Assembly (NCBI RefSeq): GCF_000178855.1
Contig: NZ_ADVG01000002.1
Coordinates: 186,001 to 250,000 of the forward strand
Direction of reading: 5' to 3'
Length of the DNA stretch: 64,000 nucleotides
Source of the DNA: Ktedonobacter racemifer DSM 44963
Lineage (GTDB): Bacteria > Chloroflexota > Ktedonobacteria > Ktedonobacterales > Ktedonobacteraceae
Position 1 is the stretch's first letter; the number at the start of each line of letters is the position of its first letter. The notes under the pieces were generated by a model. That model was not told the origin of the DNA. It saw nothing but the letters and a program-made list of their open reading frames with translations, and did no database searches. This document shows positions 34,238 through 43,089 of this stretch, piece by piece. A program made the position numbers and the translations under genes.

Positions 34238-34876
34238 ATGAGCTTGGAAGCTACGCAACCCAAGAAAGTAAACATGCACGTTGATCCACTCTGCCCCCTG
34301 GCGTGGCGCACCGCCCTCTGGATGCGCAATGTACGCCAGGAGCGTCCAGTGGATATTACCTGGAAACTCTTTAGCCTCGAAGTGGTTAACCGCCAGGAGG
34401 GTGTACAGCCCGACTATGTGAACGGTCGCGGCTGGACCGCGCTTCGCACCCTGGCCCTCGCTCGCCGCCAGAAAGGGAATGAGGCCCTGGAGAAACTCTA
34501 CGTTGCGCTGGGAAATGCCGCCCACGGACGCAAAGAGAATATCAGCGAGCGCTCAGTCGTCGAGGCAGCTGCACAGGAAGCGGGACTCGGCAGCGACATT
34601 GTCGCCCAGGCCCTCTCCGATGAGTCGACGGTCCAGGATGTACTCAACGACCATAAAGAGGCCGTTGATCGCTACGCGGCCTTTGGCGTACCCACCATCG
34701 CCTTTGAGGGCTCGACCGTAGGCTTCTATGGCCCGGTCATCCATAGTGTACCCGAGGGCGAAGAGGCTGCGACCCTCTGGGATCATACCTCCTACTTCCT
34801 GACCCAGCCCAATGTCTTTGAGCTAAAACGCGACCGCGTCCAGGCTCCACCCTGGGAACCCGTTTCCGCCAAATAA
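34238..34876 (+). CDS. DsbA-family (thioredoxin-fold) oxidoreductase, mycothiol-nitroreductase-like
   Basis: 212 residues from ATG 34238 (GGGGAG 9 nt upstream). The N-terminus KKVNMHVDPLCPLAWRTALWM carries a DPxCPxAW motif resembling the active site of Rv2466c-type mycothiol-dependent nitroreductases of the DsbA superfamily. The later GVPTIAFEG is the cis-proline loop. There is no signal peptide, so it acts in the cytoplasm. Only the first cysteine of the CxxC motif is present, so a mixed-disulfide mechanism with a low-molecular-weight thiol is likely. Monocistronic, followed by a long palindrome. Confidence 0.8.
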   Translation: MSLEATQPKKVNMHVDPLCPLAWRTALWMRNVRQERPVDITWKLFSLEVVNRQEGVQPDYVNGRGWTALRTLALARRQKGNEALEKLYVALGNAAHGRKENISERSVVEAAAQEAGLGSDIVAQALSDESTVQDVLNDHKEAVDRYAAFGVPTIAFEGSTVGFYGPVIHSVPEGEEAATLWDHTSYFLTQPNVFELKRDRVQAPPWEPVSAK

Positions 34877-34881
34877 TACAA

Positions 34882-34946
34882 TTGATCAATGATGGAGTGC
34901 ACCGCGACAGCCTGCGGCTGTCGCGGTGCACTCCATCATTGATCAA
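34882..34946. repeat. Long palindrome between convergent DsbA-like and aminotransferase genes
   Basis: Perfect 31-bp arms with a TGC loop (34913-34915). The right flank carries GCGCCGCAGAGGCGAGGAGTC, a mini-hairpin plus tail shared with other palindromes. Confidence 0.85.
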
Positions 34947-34986
34947 AGCGAGCGCCGCAGAGGCGAGGAGTCAAACAGATGACGCT

Positions 34987-36162
34987 CTATCTGGCGTGCT
35001 TCTGCAAGAAGCGCTCGATGCGCACCAGGGCCTCTTCCAATTTCTCATAGGATGTGCAGTAGGCGCAGCGCACATAATTGCGTCCCGCCTCACCAAACGA
35101 GCTACCAGGAACGACGGCGACCTTCTCTTCAAAGAGCAATTTCTCCGCGAACTCCTCGTCGTTCATCCCCGTATTGCCAATAAAGGGGAAGGCGTAAAAG
35201 GCGCCTCGTGGCTCGCAACAGGCCAGGCCCAGTTTATTGAGGCCCGCGACAAACATCTGGCCCCGGCGCTCATACTCATCGTGCATCCGCTTGACGTCGT
35301 CATCGCCGTAGCGCAACGCCTGTAAAGCGGCCTCCTGGGGCGCGGTCCCGGCGCACATAATGGTATACTGGTGGATCTTGAGCATGGCCTCAAGGATCTC
35401 GGTGGAGGCCGCCACGTAGCCCACGCGCCAGCCGGTCATGGCATACGACTTGGAGAAGCCATCCATCAAAATGGTGCGCTCCTTCATCCCGGGTAGCGAG
35501 GCGATGCTAAAGTGATCAACACCATAGGTCAGACGGCTATATACCTCGTCGGAGAGCACAATCAAATCATGCTCGACGGCCAGGGCAGCGATCTTCTCAA
35601 GCTCCACACGGGGAATCACCGCACCTGTGGGATTATTGGGATTGCCCAGCAGAATCATCTTGGTGCGCGGGGTAATCGCGGCGGCTATCTCCTCCGCGCG
35701 TACAGCAAAGTCATACTGCGCGTATGTTGGCACCGGCACCGCTACGCCTCCGGCGAAAATGATGTCGGCCTCATAGGCCACATATCCCGGGTCGGGGGCG
35801 ATCACTTCGTCTCCTGGATCAATGATGGTACGCATGGCCAGGTCGACACCTTCGCTTACCCCGACCGTGACCAGGATCTGCTTAGCGGGATCATACTCCA
35901 GGCCATAGAGCGCCTGCAATTTCTTGGCGATCTCCTGGCGTAGCTCAATCATGCCATAGTTAGAGGTGTACTGCGTATGTCCTTCTTCAATTGAGCGAAT
36001 ACCAGCGCGCCGAATATGTTCTGGCGTGACGAAGTCGGGCTCTCCCACTCCCAATGAAATAACCTCTGGCATGGTATTAATAATATCAAAGAACTTACGA
36101 ATGCCAGAGGGCCTCACCTGCCGCACCCGCTGCGACAACGTTTCGCGTTTTAACGTATCCAT
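34987..36162 (-). CDS. PLP-dependent class I/II aminotransferase (aspartate aminotransferase family)
   Basis: 391 residues. VISLGVGEPDFVTPEHI (36-52), YTSNYGMIELRQEIAK, NPNNPTGAVI (phosphate and carboxylate loop), DEVYSRLTYG (Asp binding the PLP nitrogen; Tyr), DGFSKSYAMTGWRVGY with the PLP lysine in SKS, and CYTSYEKLEEALVRIERF-like end. Substrate cannot be fixed by eye; enzymes of this subgroup act on aspartate, alanine, aromatic amino acids or kynurenine. The start fits MDTLKRETLSQRVRQVRPSGIRKFF. Its stop faces the 34882 palindrome. Confidence 0.92.
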   Translation of the reverse strand: MDTLKRETLSQRVRQVRPSGIRKFFDIINTMPEVISLGVGEPDFVTPEHIRRAGIRSIEEGHTQYTSNYGMIELRQEIAKKLQALYGLEYDPAKQILVTVGVSEGVDLAMRTIIDPGDEVIAPDPGYVAYEADIIFAGGVAVPVPTYAQYDFAVRAEEIAAAITPRTKMILLGNPNNPTGAVIPRVELEKIAALAVEHDLIVLSDEVYSRLTYGVDHFSIASLPGMKERTILMDGFSKSYAMTGWRVGYVAASTEILEAMLKIHQYTIMCAGTAPQEAALQALRYGDDDVKRMHDEYERRGQMFVAGLNKLGLACCEPRGAFYAFPFIGNTGMNDEEFAEKLLFEEKVAVVPGSSFGEAGRNYVRCAYCTSYEKLEEALVRIERFLQKHAR

Positions 36163-36308
36163 CCCCTAAAACCATTCCTTTCATCCGATATCTGGAGGCT
36201 TCGTTGAGAACGCTCTACAACGACCTGGCGCTACAATAGTCGCTACGCTCCTGCGTACAACTTGCAAGGACATATAGTGGCAGCACCGCCAACACCCCCC
36301 CGGTACGT

Positions 36309-36587
36309 TCAATGTAACATAAAAACATTCATCCTTACAATAAGCCAATTGCCCATAGTATGGCTGCACAAAAGCCATCCATTGGAAGTTACACGACTGG
36401 TATGGACCTTCACGACCTCTCCCATTACCTTCTGACCGCGCACCATGAGCCGCAGCAGCCAGAGCGTTCGCGGTGTTCCTTTCGCAAGGGAAATCGGTCC
36501 AGCGATAGCCAGGAAACAAAAGAAGAGGTACAAGCCTCCAAACAGCGACAACATGTTGTCCTCAAACGAGATGCTGCCCTCTACCAT
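36309..36587 (-). CDS. Small membrane protein (DUF3592-like?), possibly truncated
   Basis: 92 residues. A perfect AAGGAGGG lies 6 nt before the ATG (36585-36587), so translation is credible. One transmembrane segment is visible (SLFGGLYLFFCFLAIAGPISLA, residues 14-35), then a basic stretch and RGQKVMGEVVKVHT, which resembles the membrane-proximal start of DUF3592 proteins. Those are longer, and the residues after about 60 do not look like a folded domain, so a frameshift may have cut it. The ISAzo13-type element ends 20 bp upstream of the start and has separated the gene from its promoter region. Confidence 0.5.
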   Translation of the reverse strand: MVEGSISFEDNMLSLFGGLYLFFCFLAIAGPISLAKGTPRTLWLLRLMVRGQKVMGEVVKVHTSRVTSNGWLLCSHTMGNWLIVRMNVFMLH

Positions 36588-36606
36588 AATAGCCCTCCTT
36601 TTAACT

Positions 36607-37924
36607 TAGGGACTCTCAAATAATTAATTATCCCTGCCAACAGACAGAGAATAGGTGATATCCACAAACCATTTCTCCAGGGAAGGCCATCGCTGGAGGT
36701 GGGTTTCCACCACTTGCATGGCTTCCTTCGTCAGCTTCACACCAGTTTGATACGTGGTCGTCACCAAATCAACCATCGGATGGTTCCCTTTCCATGTCAT
36801 CGTTTTGGCAAACTGGATGGCAGCATCCACCGAATCGAGCAAGGTCCCATTCCAGTGCTGTTCTAAAATGCCCCAACAGCGCTCAACCGGATTGTATTTG
36901 CTATGATAGGGTGGATAATATGCCAGACGGACGGTGATCTGATACTGCTGCACAAATGCGAGCAAACGCTGCATGAACTGGGTCCGACGACTGTGATTCT
37001 CTGGTCCATTATCCACATTGATGACAAGTGTCTTGATGTGGGAAAAGCGCTCTTTCACGCTCTCCCACCACTGCACCAGGCGATCCACCAGACAGTCGCT
37101 GGTCACTTTGGAGACGACCCCGTACAGAAAGAACTCATCGGAAGCGGGCAGGAAAATGCCCACCGGCGTCACCGTGGCTTTTGCCTCAAAATCATGGTCA
37201 GCCGCTTTGGTCAGCACACGGCTCTTTCCTCCTCGTGCAAAGGGACCGACTTTGACCGTTGCCTTGGCATCCATCGAAAGGCGTAAGGTCGAGTCCTGCG
37301 CATCTGCCTGAGCATTGACCTGCTTTAGATGCTCGAAGATGGCATCCGTTTCCGGGAGTTTTTTTGGGGTTGCGTCTTGGCCACCTTTTTGAGGGAATAT
37401 CCCAGCGCATTGAGCCTGGTCGTGATCGTGACTGCCGTTGGTAATTCAGCATCGGTGTAATGGAACGTTGTGATCAACTGGCGACGGACTTCTGTGGCGG
37501 TCAAACGCGTGTAGAGCCGGGTACTACGAAACTGCGGATCGGCTTGGCTTTGCCCATCCACAATGGCGGTGATATCCTTCAGCAAGTTCGGCAGATGCTC
37601 TTCGCTGCGTTTTCTGCCTCGAAGCTGGAAGGCATCCACACACACCTGTCCGCTTTTCAGTTCATGCTCGCCTTTCCTGATCGTTGCACGATTCCAGCCC
37701 AACTCCTCTTCGGCTCGACGTTGCCCTCCTTCTCCCAATGCTCGTACCGTCCGTGCCATAAAAAGACGACGAGCGCTGCCTTTTAATTCCTTTGCTGCCT
37801 TGATCAGTAACTCTTTCACTTCCTCTGCCAGTTCCATCTTCCATCCTTCCAGAGCTTTTTTGCTTCTAGTCTATCATCTCTGGCAAGGGCGTTTCTGGGG
37901 TGATTTATTTTTTTAGTTTCCCTT
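36607..37924 (-). mobile_element. ISAzo13-like insertion sequence
   Basis: The transposase gene is bounded by imperfect inverted repeats: AGGGACTCTCAAATAATTAA at about 36608-36627 and, inverted at the other end, AGGGAAACTAAAAAAATAAA at about 37905-37923 (about 20 of 28 positions identical over the full ends). The element is about 1.3 kb. No certain target duplication was found. It has inserted between the small membrane gene and the sugar ABC operon, and may have replaced regulatory sequence of either. Confidence 0.7.
36624..37837 (-). CDS. ISAzo13 family transposase, two frames joined at an A7 slippery site
   Basis: Upstream frame (37837 to 37325): MELAEEVKELLIKAAKELKGSARR..., a helix-turn-helix region typical of the family N-terminus. 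Downstream frame (to 36624): DDE domain with TLVINVDNGPENHSRRTQFMQRL (second Asp), VRLAYYPPYHSKYNPVERCWGILE (Glu) and SMDAKATVKVGPFARGGKSR (first Asp). The first frame ends at KTQPQKN...; a -1 slip on CAAAAAAAC (about 37356-37365) gives QKKLPETDAIFEHLKQVNAQADAQDSTLRLSMDAK, a smooth join. A7 is a classical IS frameshift motif, so the fusion is probably programmed, though a mutation is possible. Confidence 0.82.
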
Positions 37925-38047
37925 AATTGAATTTTATCATTAGCTTTAAATGTCCTTAATACTGAATTAACGTAGGCCGCTTATTCTAAGTAAGTCTGCC
38001 AAGTAGGGAAGTTGATATTCTCATAGAGAAGGAGCATCTGTGGTAAG

Positions 38048-39058
38048 TTGAAACAATCCTCTATACATCACCAGGACGTGGACGTATCGTTACAAGCAGA
38101 GAAGCCACGTACGAAGTCTGAGCAAACAGGGGTGCACAAGGCACAAGTTCAGGAGCGTGGACACCTGGGCAGGCGAGTACGCGAATTTGGCCTGGGGGTG
38201 CTCTTCCTGGCGCCTGTACTTGTGGTATTCGCTGTTTTTACGTATTTCCCCTTCTTCCGTGCTATCTGGCTCAGCCTCAATATTACTAATGAACTGGGTG
38301 ATCCGGTAAAGTTTGTCGGCTTACGCTACTATCAACAAATTCTGGATTTCAGCAACTCGGCAAATGATTATCTGAGCAGCCTGTTGATAAGCTTCGAGTA
38401 CGCATTGCTTGTCGTCTCGCTACAAATCGTCTGTGGGCTGGGCCTCGCCTCGCTAGCGATGGCAAAGGTACGCGGTATCGGCGTCTTCCGTTTGATCTTT
38501 ACCGTAAGTATCGCTATTTCGCTAGCAAGCTCAAGTGTTATCTGGGCGCTGATCTTCGATCCAACTACGAACATCACTACCTGGTTGGTCAACTTACTGA
38601 ACTTGCCACAGCCGGGATTACTCAATAATGCCTCGACTGCGCTCATCTCCATAGCCGTGATGTCGGTCTGGTCGGGCCTGGGTTTCAATTTTGTTATCAC
38701 GCTCGCTGGTATGCAGGCCATACCAGAGGACCTCTATGAGAGTGCCTCTCTGGACGGCGCGGGTCGCTGGAAGCGTTTCCTCCACATCACGTTGCCAATG
38801 TTAACACCTATCTTGCTCTTTCTGCTGATTATTAATACCCTTTCGTGCTTCCAGGCATTTACGCAGTTCAATGTATTGGTGAATGGGCCAGGGCCGGATA
38901 GTTCGACCAATGTCTTTGTCTATGCGATCTATCAATCGTTCTGGGCTGACCATCGCTATGGCTTCGCGTCGGCAATGTCGATAATCCTGTTCATCATTCT
39001 GCTCATTCTTAGTGCGATGCAATTTCTCTTCCTGGGCAGGAGGGTACATTACCGATGA
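38048..39058 (+). CDS. Carbohydrate ABC transporter permease (MalF/UgpA type)
   Basis: 336 residues, six or seven transmembrane helices from about residue 50. The EAA loop is QAIPEDLYESASLDGAGRWKRFLHITLPMLTPI (about 225-257). The N-terminal 45 residues are charged and cytoplasmic. It starts at TTG 38048; AAGGAG at 38028-38033 is a little far, so the start is uncertain. It overlaps the next permease by 4 bp (ATGA). No ATPase gene is nearby; such CUT1 importers often share one ATPase encoded elsewhere. Confidence 0.92.
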   Translation: MKQSSIHHQDVDVSLQAEKPRTKSEQTGVHKAQVQERGHLGRRVREFGLGVLFLAPVLVVFAVFTYFPFFRAIWLSLNITNELGDPVKFVGLRYYQQILDFSNSANDYLSSLLISFEYALLVVSLQIVCGLGLASLAMAKVRGIGVFRLIFTVSIAISLASSSVIWALIFDPTTNITTWLVNLLNLPQPGLLNNASTALISIAVMSVWSGLGFNFVITLAGMQAIPEDLYESASLDGAGRWKRFLHITLPMLTPILLFLLIINTLSCFQAFTQFNVLVNGPGPDSSTNVFVYAIYQSFWADHRYGFASAMSIILFIILLILSAMQFLFLGRRVHYR

Positions 39059-39912
39059 GTGCCGTTGTCAATACAATGCCCCAGGGAAAGATCAGTATTG
39101 GGAAACGCCTGGGGACAGTCGTCACCTATATTTTGTTGTTGCTAGTCTCGCTGATTATTCTCTTCCCCTTGCTGTTCGCATTCTCTATCGCGTTGCAGGG
39201 GCAGACCCTGACGCCACAACTACTTCCCAATCTGGCTCAACTTGACTGGGGCGTCTTTGTGCGGGTTCTGGTCCAGCAACCAGATTTACCGCGCTGGATT
39301 CTCAACTCTTTTGTTGTCTCGTTCCTGGTCACCGCTGGTGTGTTGGTGACATCGTCTCTGGCGGCTTACGCATTTGCGTTCCTCAATTTCTGGGGGAAGC
39401 CGATCTTCTTTGCTATTGTCATGGGAACAATGATGATCCCCTTTGAAGCGACGCTGGTTCCAAACTTCCTTTTGATCTTGCATCTGAACTGGACAGATAG
39501 CTACCAGGGACTGGTTCTGCCGTTCCTTGCGGGAGGCTTCGGCATTTTCCTGCTACGTCAGTACTTCATGACCATTCCGCCCGAATTGCAAGAGGCGGCG
39601 AAGTTAGATGGATGCGGTCACTTCCGCTTCCTTTGGAGCTTCCTGATCCCGCTGGCACGCCCGGCCCTGGCGACGTTGGGCCTCTATACCTTTATTACGA
39701 CCTGGAACCAGTTTTACTGGCCCCTTCTAGTCACCAATGAGTCGACGTGGCGTACGACGCAGATTGGTATTGCGATCTTTCACTCTAGTGAAGTTAATTT
39801 TCTCAATACCCAGATGGCCGCTACGCTCATCATTGTGATTCCAACGCTTCTCCCTTTGATATTTGGTCATCGTCAACTCGTACGCGGGTTAACGGCGGGC
39901 ATTATTAAATAA
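39055..39912 (+). CDS. Carbohydrate ABC transporter permease (MalG/UgpE type)
   Basis: 285 residues with six transmembrane helices. The EAA motif IPPELQEAAKLDGCGHFRFLWSFLIPLARPALATLGLYTF (about 178-217) is complete. First helix VVTYILLLLVSLIILFPLLFAFSIA. Translationally coupled to the preceding permease. The stop is followed by a long hairpin (39985-40042) before the binding-protein gene, which could set the expression ratio between membrane and binding components. Confidence 0.92.
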   Translation: MSAVVNTMPQGKISIGKRLGTVVTYILLLLVSLIILFPLLFAFSIALQGQTLTPQLLPNLAQLDWGVFVRVLVQQPDLPRWILNSFVVSFLVTAGVLVTSSLAAYAFAFLNFWGKPIFFAIVMGTMMIPFEATLVPNFLLILHLNWTDSYQGLVLPFLAGGFGIFLLRQYFMTIPPELQEAAKLDGCGHFRFLWSFLIPLARPALATLGLYTFITTWNQFYWPLLVTNESTWRTTQIGIAIFHSSEVNFLNTQMAATLIIVIPTLLPLIFGHRQLVRGLTAGIIK

Positions 39913-39984
39913 CAATCGTCAACAATCGTCGCTACTCTACTTCCCTCTGCACGAGGTGTTCTCGGCGTCTGCGATGCTTCGCAG

Positions 39985-40042
39985 GGGGTAGAGGATGTGG
40001 CGTGGCAATGTTGCGGCATTGCCACGCCACATCCTCTACCCC
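39985..40042. repeat. Long palindrome inside the sugar ABC operon
   Basis: Perfect 26-bp arms with a 6-nt loop (40011-40016). The left flank has a CTGCGA-TGCT-TCGCAG mini-hairpin; the right flank has CCACG-T-CGTGG followed by CGAGAAGTCCTG. This is the only member lying between genes of one apparent operon and may attenuate or stabilise part of the mRNA. Confidence 0.85.
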
Positions 40043-40118
40043 GACAAGCCACGTCGTGGCGAGAAGTCCTGTGTAGAAACTAATAATTTTACTATTCTAT
40101 TGGAGGATCATATTTCCC

Positions 40119-41540
40119 ATGCGTTACGCAAAACAAATCGTCTTGGTGCTCCTCGCAACCATCCTGCTGGTTGGTTGTGGTGGGGGTAATACAAGCACTA
40201 CTAATACCGCGTCCACACCCGCCGCGCCTGCGGCGACCCCGGCGGTCAAACTCGATCCACAGAAACCAGGGACGCTCAAAATTTCCTTCTGGTATGGTCT
40301 GAGTGGCGTGAACGGTGATGTTCTGCGCACACTGATCAACAAATATAATGAGAGCCAGAATAAATACTATATTGATGGCATCTTCCAGTCATCCTATGAT
40401 GACACGCTCAGCAAGTTCAACGCCTCGTTGAGCGGAAACCAGCTTCCCAATGTCGTGCAGATCTATGACATCGGCACCCAGCGCATGATCGACACCAAGC
40501 AAATTATTCCGGTGCAGGATCTGATCAATCGTGATCATCTGCAGAGTGTCGTTGATGACCTGGAGCCCGCGATCCGCAACTACTACACGGTTAATGGAAC
40601 GCTCTATTCCATGCCTTTCAACTCCTCGACGATGGTGATGTACTACGATAAGAACGCCTTCAAAGAGGTAGGTCTGGACCCCAGCAAGAAACTTTGGACA
40701 TATGACCAGGTGATTGCCGCGGCGAAGAAGCTCACTCAGAAGGACTCTAGCGGCAAGGTCACTCGTGCGGGCATTAGCTTCTATGACTATAGCTGGTTCT
40801 TTGAACAGGCGTTGGCCTCGAGCAATCAGTTCCTTGCTACCCCCAACAATGGCCGTACAGGGCGCGCGACGCAGTACAGCTTCAACAACGACGCAGGCGT
40901 CAAGTGGCTGGAGTTCGAGAAGCAGTTGATTGCTGACGGGTCAGCAAAATACTATGGCGCGAGCGGCTCAAGCTCTTCCTCGTCAGCCTTCCTCAAAGGC
41001 CAGTCCGCGATGACCTTTGAGTCTGTCGCTTCGATGCGCAACTTCGTCAATACGGCGGCGAAAAACGGTAATAAGCTGGATATCGGTGTTGCTTATATCC
41101 CTCGCCAGACCCTTCCTGCCCAGGGCCGCACCGCCATCGGTGGCGCTTCGCTCTGGATCACAAACAAGGGGACGAAAGAACAGCAAGAGGGGGCCTGGGG
41201 CTTCACCAAGTTCCTGTCTCAGCCAGACACTCAGGCGTTCTGGTCCTCCAATACTGGCTATATCCCTACCCGTCTCTCCGCCTATAATCAGCAAGCGATG
41301 AAGGATACCTTGACAAAGTATCCCCAGTTTCAGGTAGGCATTGACCAGATTCGCTCCAGCCAGACCAACTACTACAATGCTGGCGCGGCTACCGGCAATA
41401 TGCTTACTATGCGTAACAACGTTCAGACGGCGATGGATACCTACCTCACCGGTCAAACCAGCAGCGCTAAAACTGCATTGGATAGTGCCGTCCAGAAGTC
41501 GAATGACTCGCTAGCCGAGTACAACGATGCAAACAAGTAA
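40119..41540 (+). CDS. Sugar-binding lipoprotein of the ABC importer
   Basis: 473 residues. The signal peptide ends in a lipobox LLVGC (Cys20), followed by a Ser/Thr/Pro/Ala linker to about 45, so the mature protein is lipid-anchored outside the membrane. The body is a type I solute-binding fold (KISFWYGLSG, YSMPFNSSTMVMYYDKNAFKEVGLDPSK, AFLKGQSAMTFESVASMRNF, GGASLWITNKGTKEQQEGAWGFTKFLSQPDTQAFW), typical of the UgpB/MalE-like family. GGAGG lies 12 nt upstream of the ATG. Glycerol-3-phosphate or oligosaccharide is likely, but the substrate is not decidable here. Confidence 0.93.
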   Translation: MRYAKQIVLVLLATILLVGCGGGNTSTTNTASTPAAPAATPAVKLDPQKPGTLKISFWYGLSGVNGDVLRTLINKYNESQNKYYIDGIFQSSYDDTLSKFNASLSGNQLPNVVQIYDIGTQRMIDTKQIIPVQDLINRDHLQSVVDDLEPAIRNYYTVNGTLYSMPFNSSTMVMYYDKNAFKEVGLDPSKKLWTYDQVIAAAKKLTQKDSSGKVTRAGISFYDYSWFFEQALASSNQFLATPNNGRTGRATQYSFNNDAGVKWLEFEKQLIADGSAKYYGASGSSSSSSAFLKGQSAMTFESVASMRNFVNTAAKNGNKLDIGVAYIPRQTLPAQGRTAIGGASLWITNKGTKEQQEGAWGFTKFLSQPDTQAFWSSNTGYIPTRLSAYNQQAMKDTLTKYPQFQVGIDQIRSSQTNYYNAGAATGNMLTMRNNVQTAMDTYLTGQTSSAKTALDSAVQKSNDSLAEYNDANK

Positions 41541-41557
41541 GTAAAAGCCAGTACAGC

Positions 41558-41598
41558 GCATAACGATGGGGTCCATTTTCAGGACCCCATCGTTATGC
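41558..41598 (+). terminator. Hairpin after the sugar ABC operon
   Basis: 17-bp perfect arms with a 7-nt loop, 17 bp after the binding-protein stop. No T-tract follows. Confidence 0.75.
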
Positions 41599-41628
41599 AT
41601 TGGCGTTGAGATACATACCAAAAACAGT

Positions 41629-41660
41629 GAGAGGTCTCGGGCAATCTCCCCAGACCTCTC
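41629..41660. terminator. Second hairpin between convergent operons
   Basis: GAGAGGTCT pairs with AGACCTCTC with a 14-nt loop. Weaker than its neighbours. Confidence 0.45.
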
Positions 41661-41729
41661 TGCATGCAGTGCCATAGTTCAATCTTTTGATACGATACTT
41701 CACCATATGCCGAGACCACTCTAAGCAAA

Positions 41730-41764
41730 GAAGAGAGGGCATGCTTGGACATATTCCTCTCTTC
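41730..41764 (-). terminator. Terminator hairpin after the cysteine desulfurase gene
   Basis: GAAGAGAGG pairs with CCTCTCTTC. On the minus strand the stem is followed by TTTGCTT. It sits 17 bp after the stop codon. Confidence 0.6.
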
Positions 41765-41781
41765 AATCCTATACTTTTCGG

Positions 41782-42957
41782 CTATAGACCCAGGGTCCGC
41801 ACTTTCTCTACCACTGCGGGTAGGAGCGTGATGACCCGCTCAACCTCTTCCTCGGTATTCTCCTTACCGAGCGTCAGGCGCAAGCTCCCATGCGACCACT
41901 CCGGTGGATAGCCCATGGCCTCTAATACATGTGAGGGATCAATCGAACCCGAGGTACAGGCCGAACCGGTCGAGGCCGCGATCCCCAGCATATCCAGGTG
42001 AATCAGGATCGATTCACCCTCCACGCCTTCAAAACAGAAGCTCGCGTTATTGGGCAGGCGCTGCACAGGGTGACCCGTCAGGCGGCTCCTGGGAATGGTC
42101 AGGATGCCCTCAATCAAACGATCGCGCAGTTGACGAATACGTGGCGTCACGGTCTCTAGCTCTTCCTGGGCCAGCCGGAAGGCCTCAGCCGTCCCGACGA
42201 TGCCCGCGACATTCTCGGTACCGGCGCGCCTACCACGCTCCTGCGATCCCCCCTGCAACTGCGGCAGGATTCGCTTGCCCTGCTTGACATAGAGAATACC
42301 CATCCCCTTTGGCCCATAAAATTTATGCGCCGAGAGCGAGAGCAGGTCCACGTTTAATGCGGCCACATTGATGGGGAGTGCGCCACCTGCCTGCACCGCG
42401 TCCACATGGAAGGGAACCTTGCGAGCACGACAGATCTTCCCAATCTCAGCTATAGGCTCGATGGTTCCGACCTCATTATTAGCGAACATGATCGAGACCA
42501 GCACGGTTTTATCGGTAATGGCCCGCCCAACCGCGTCTGGATCGATCAACGCATTCTCGTCGACCGGGAGATAGGTGGTCTCAAAACCAAAACGCTCCAG
42601 GTAGTTACAGGTGTGCAGAACCGCGTGATGCTCGATCGAACTGGTAATCAGGTGGTTGCCCTTCTTTTGCGAGGCAAAAGCCATGCCCTTGATCGCCAGG
42701 TTATCGCTTTCAGAACCACAACCTACAAAGGCGATTTCGGCGGGCTGGCAATTGAGCAGTTCAGCCACATCTTCACGCGCATGTGAGATGGTCTGCATCG
42801 CCTGCCGACCTAGCGCATAGATACTGCTGGCGTTGCCGTACTGCTCGGTCAGGTGCGGCATCATACTCTCAAGAACACGTGGGTCAAGCGCGGTCGTGGC
42901 CGCGTGATCCATATAGATAAGGCGCTGCGCCTCTGACTGTGAAACATGCTCTGGCAT
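41782..42957 (-). CDS. Cysteine desulfurase (NifS/IscS family)
   Basis: PLP enzyme that takes sulfur from cysteine for Fe-S clusters and thio-modified tRNA. 391 residues. IYMDHAATTALDPRVLESMMPHLTEQYGNASSIYALGRQA at the N-terminus, HHAVLHTC, VDAVQAGGALPINVAALNVDLLSLSAHKFYGPKGMGILYV with the PLP lysine (SAHK), RAGTENV, and STGSACTSGS with the persulfide cysteine near residue 330. The cysteine loop is of the IscS-like class. No scaffold gene (iscU/sufU) or mnmA is adjacent. Confidence 0.94.
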   Translation of the reverse strand: MPEHVSQSEAQRLIYMDHAATTALDPRVLESMMPHLTEQYGNASSIYALGRQAMQTISHAREDVAELLNCQPAEIAFVGCGSESDNLAIKGMAFASQKKGNHLITSSIEHHAVLHTCNYLERFGFETTYLPVDENALIDPDAVGRAITDKTVLVSIMFANNEVGTIEPIAEIGKICRARKVPFHVDAVQAGGALPINVAALNVDLLSLSAHKFYGPKGMGILYVKQGKRILPQLQGGSQERGRRAGTENVAGIVGTAEAFRLAQEELETVTPRIRQLRDRLIEGILTIPRSRLTGHPVQRLPNNASFCFEGVEGESILIHLDMLGIAASTGSACTSGSIDPSHVLEAMGYPPEWSHGSLRLTLGKENTEEEVERVITLLPAVVEKVRTLGL

Positions 42958-43089
42958 AATTTACTATTTCCTGCTTATGGCAAAACCCTATCGCTTCTTA
43001 CTTGGTGTGCAAAGAACACTTAGCTATCCAGATTATATCATAGCCAGGATAGCAGCAAAAAAATAGGGATACATCTACCATAGATAACG

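Noticed and set aside
36181..36519. 112-residue minus-strand frame overlapping the small membrane ORF
   Set aside because: No start signal and atypical Cys/Arg-rich composition; the other frame has the ribosome-binding site and membrane helix.
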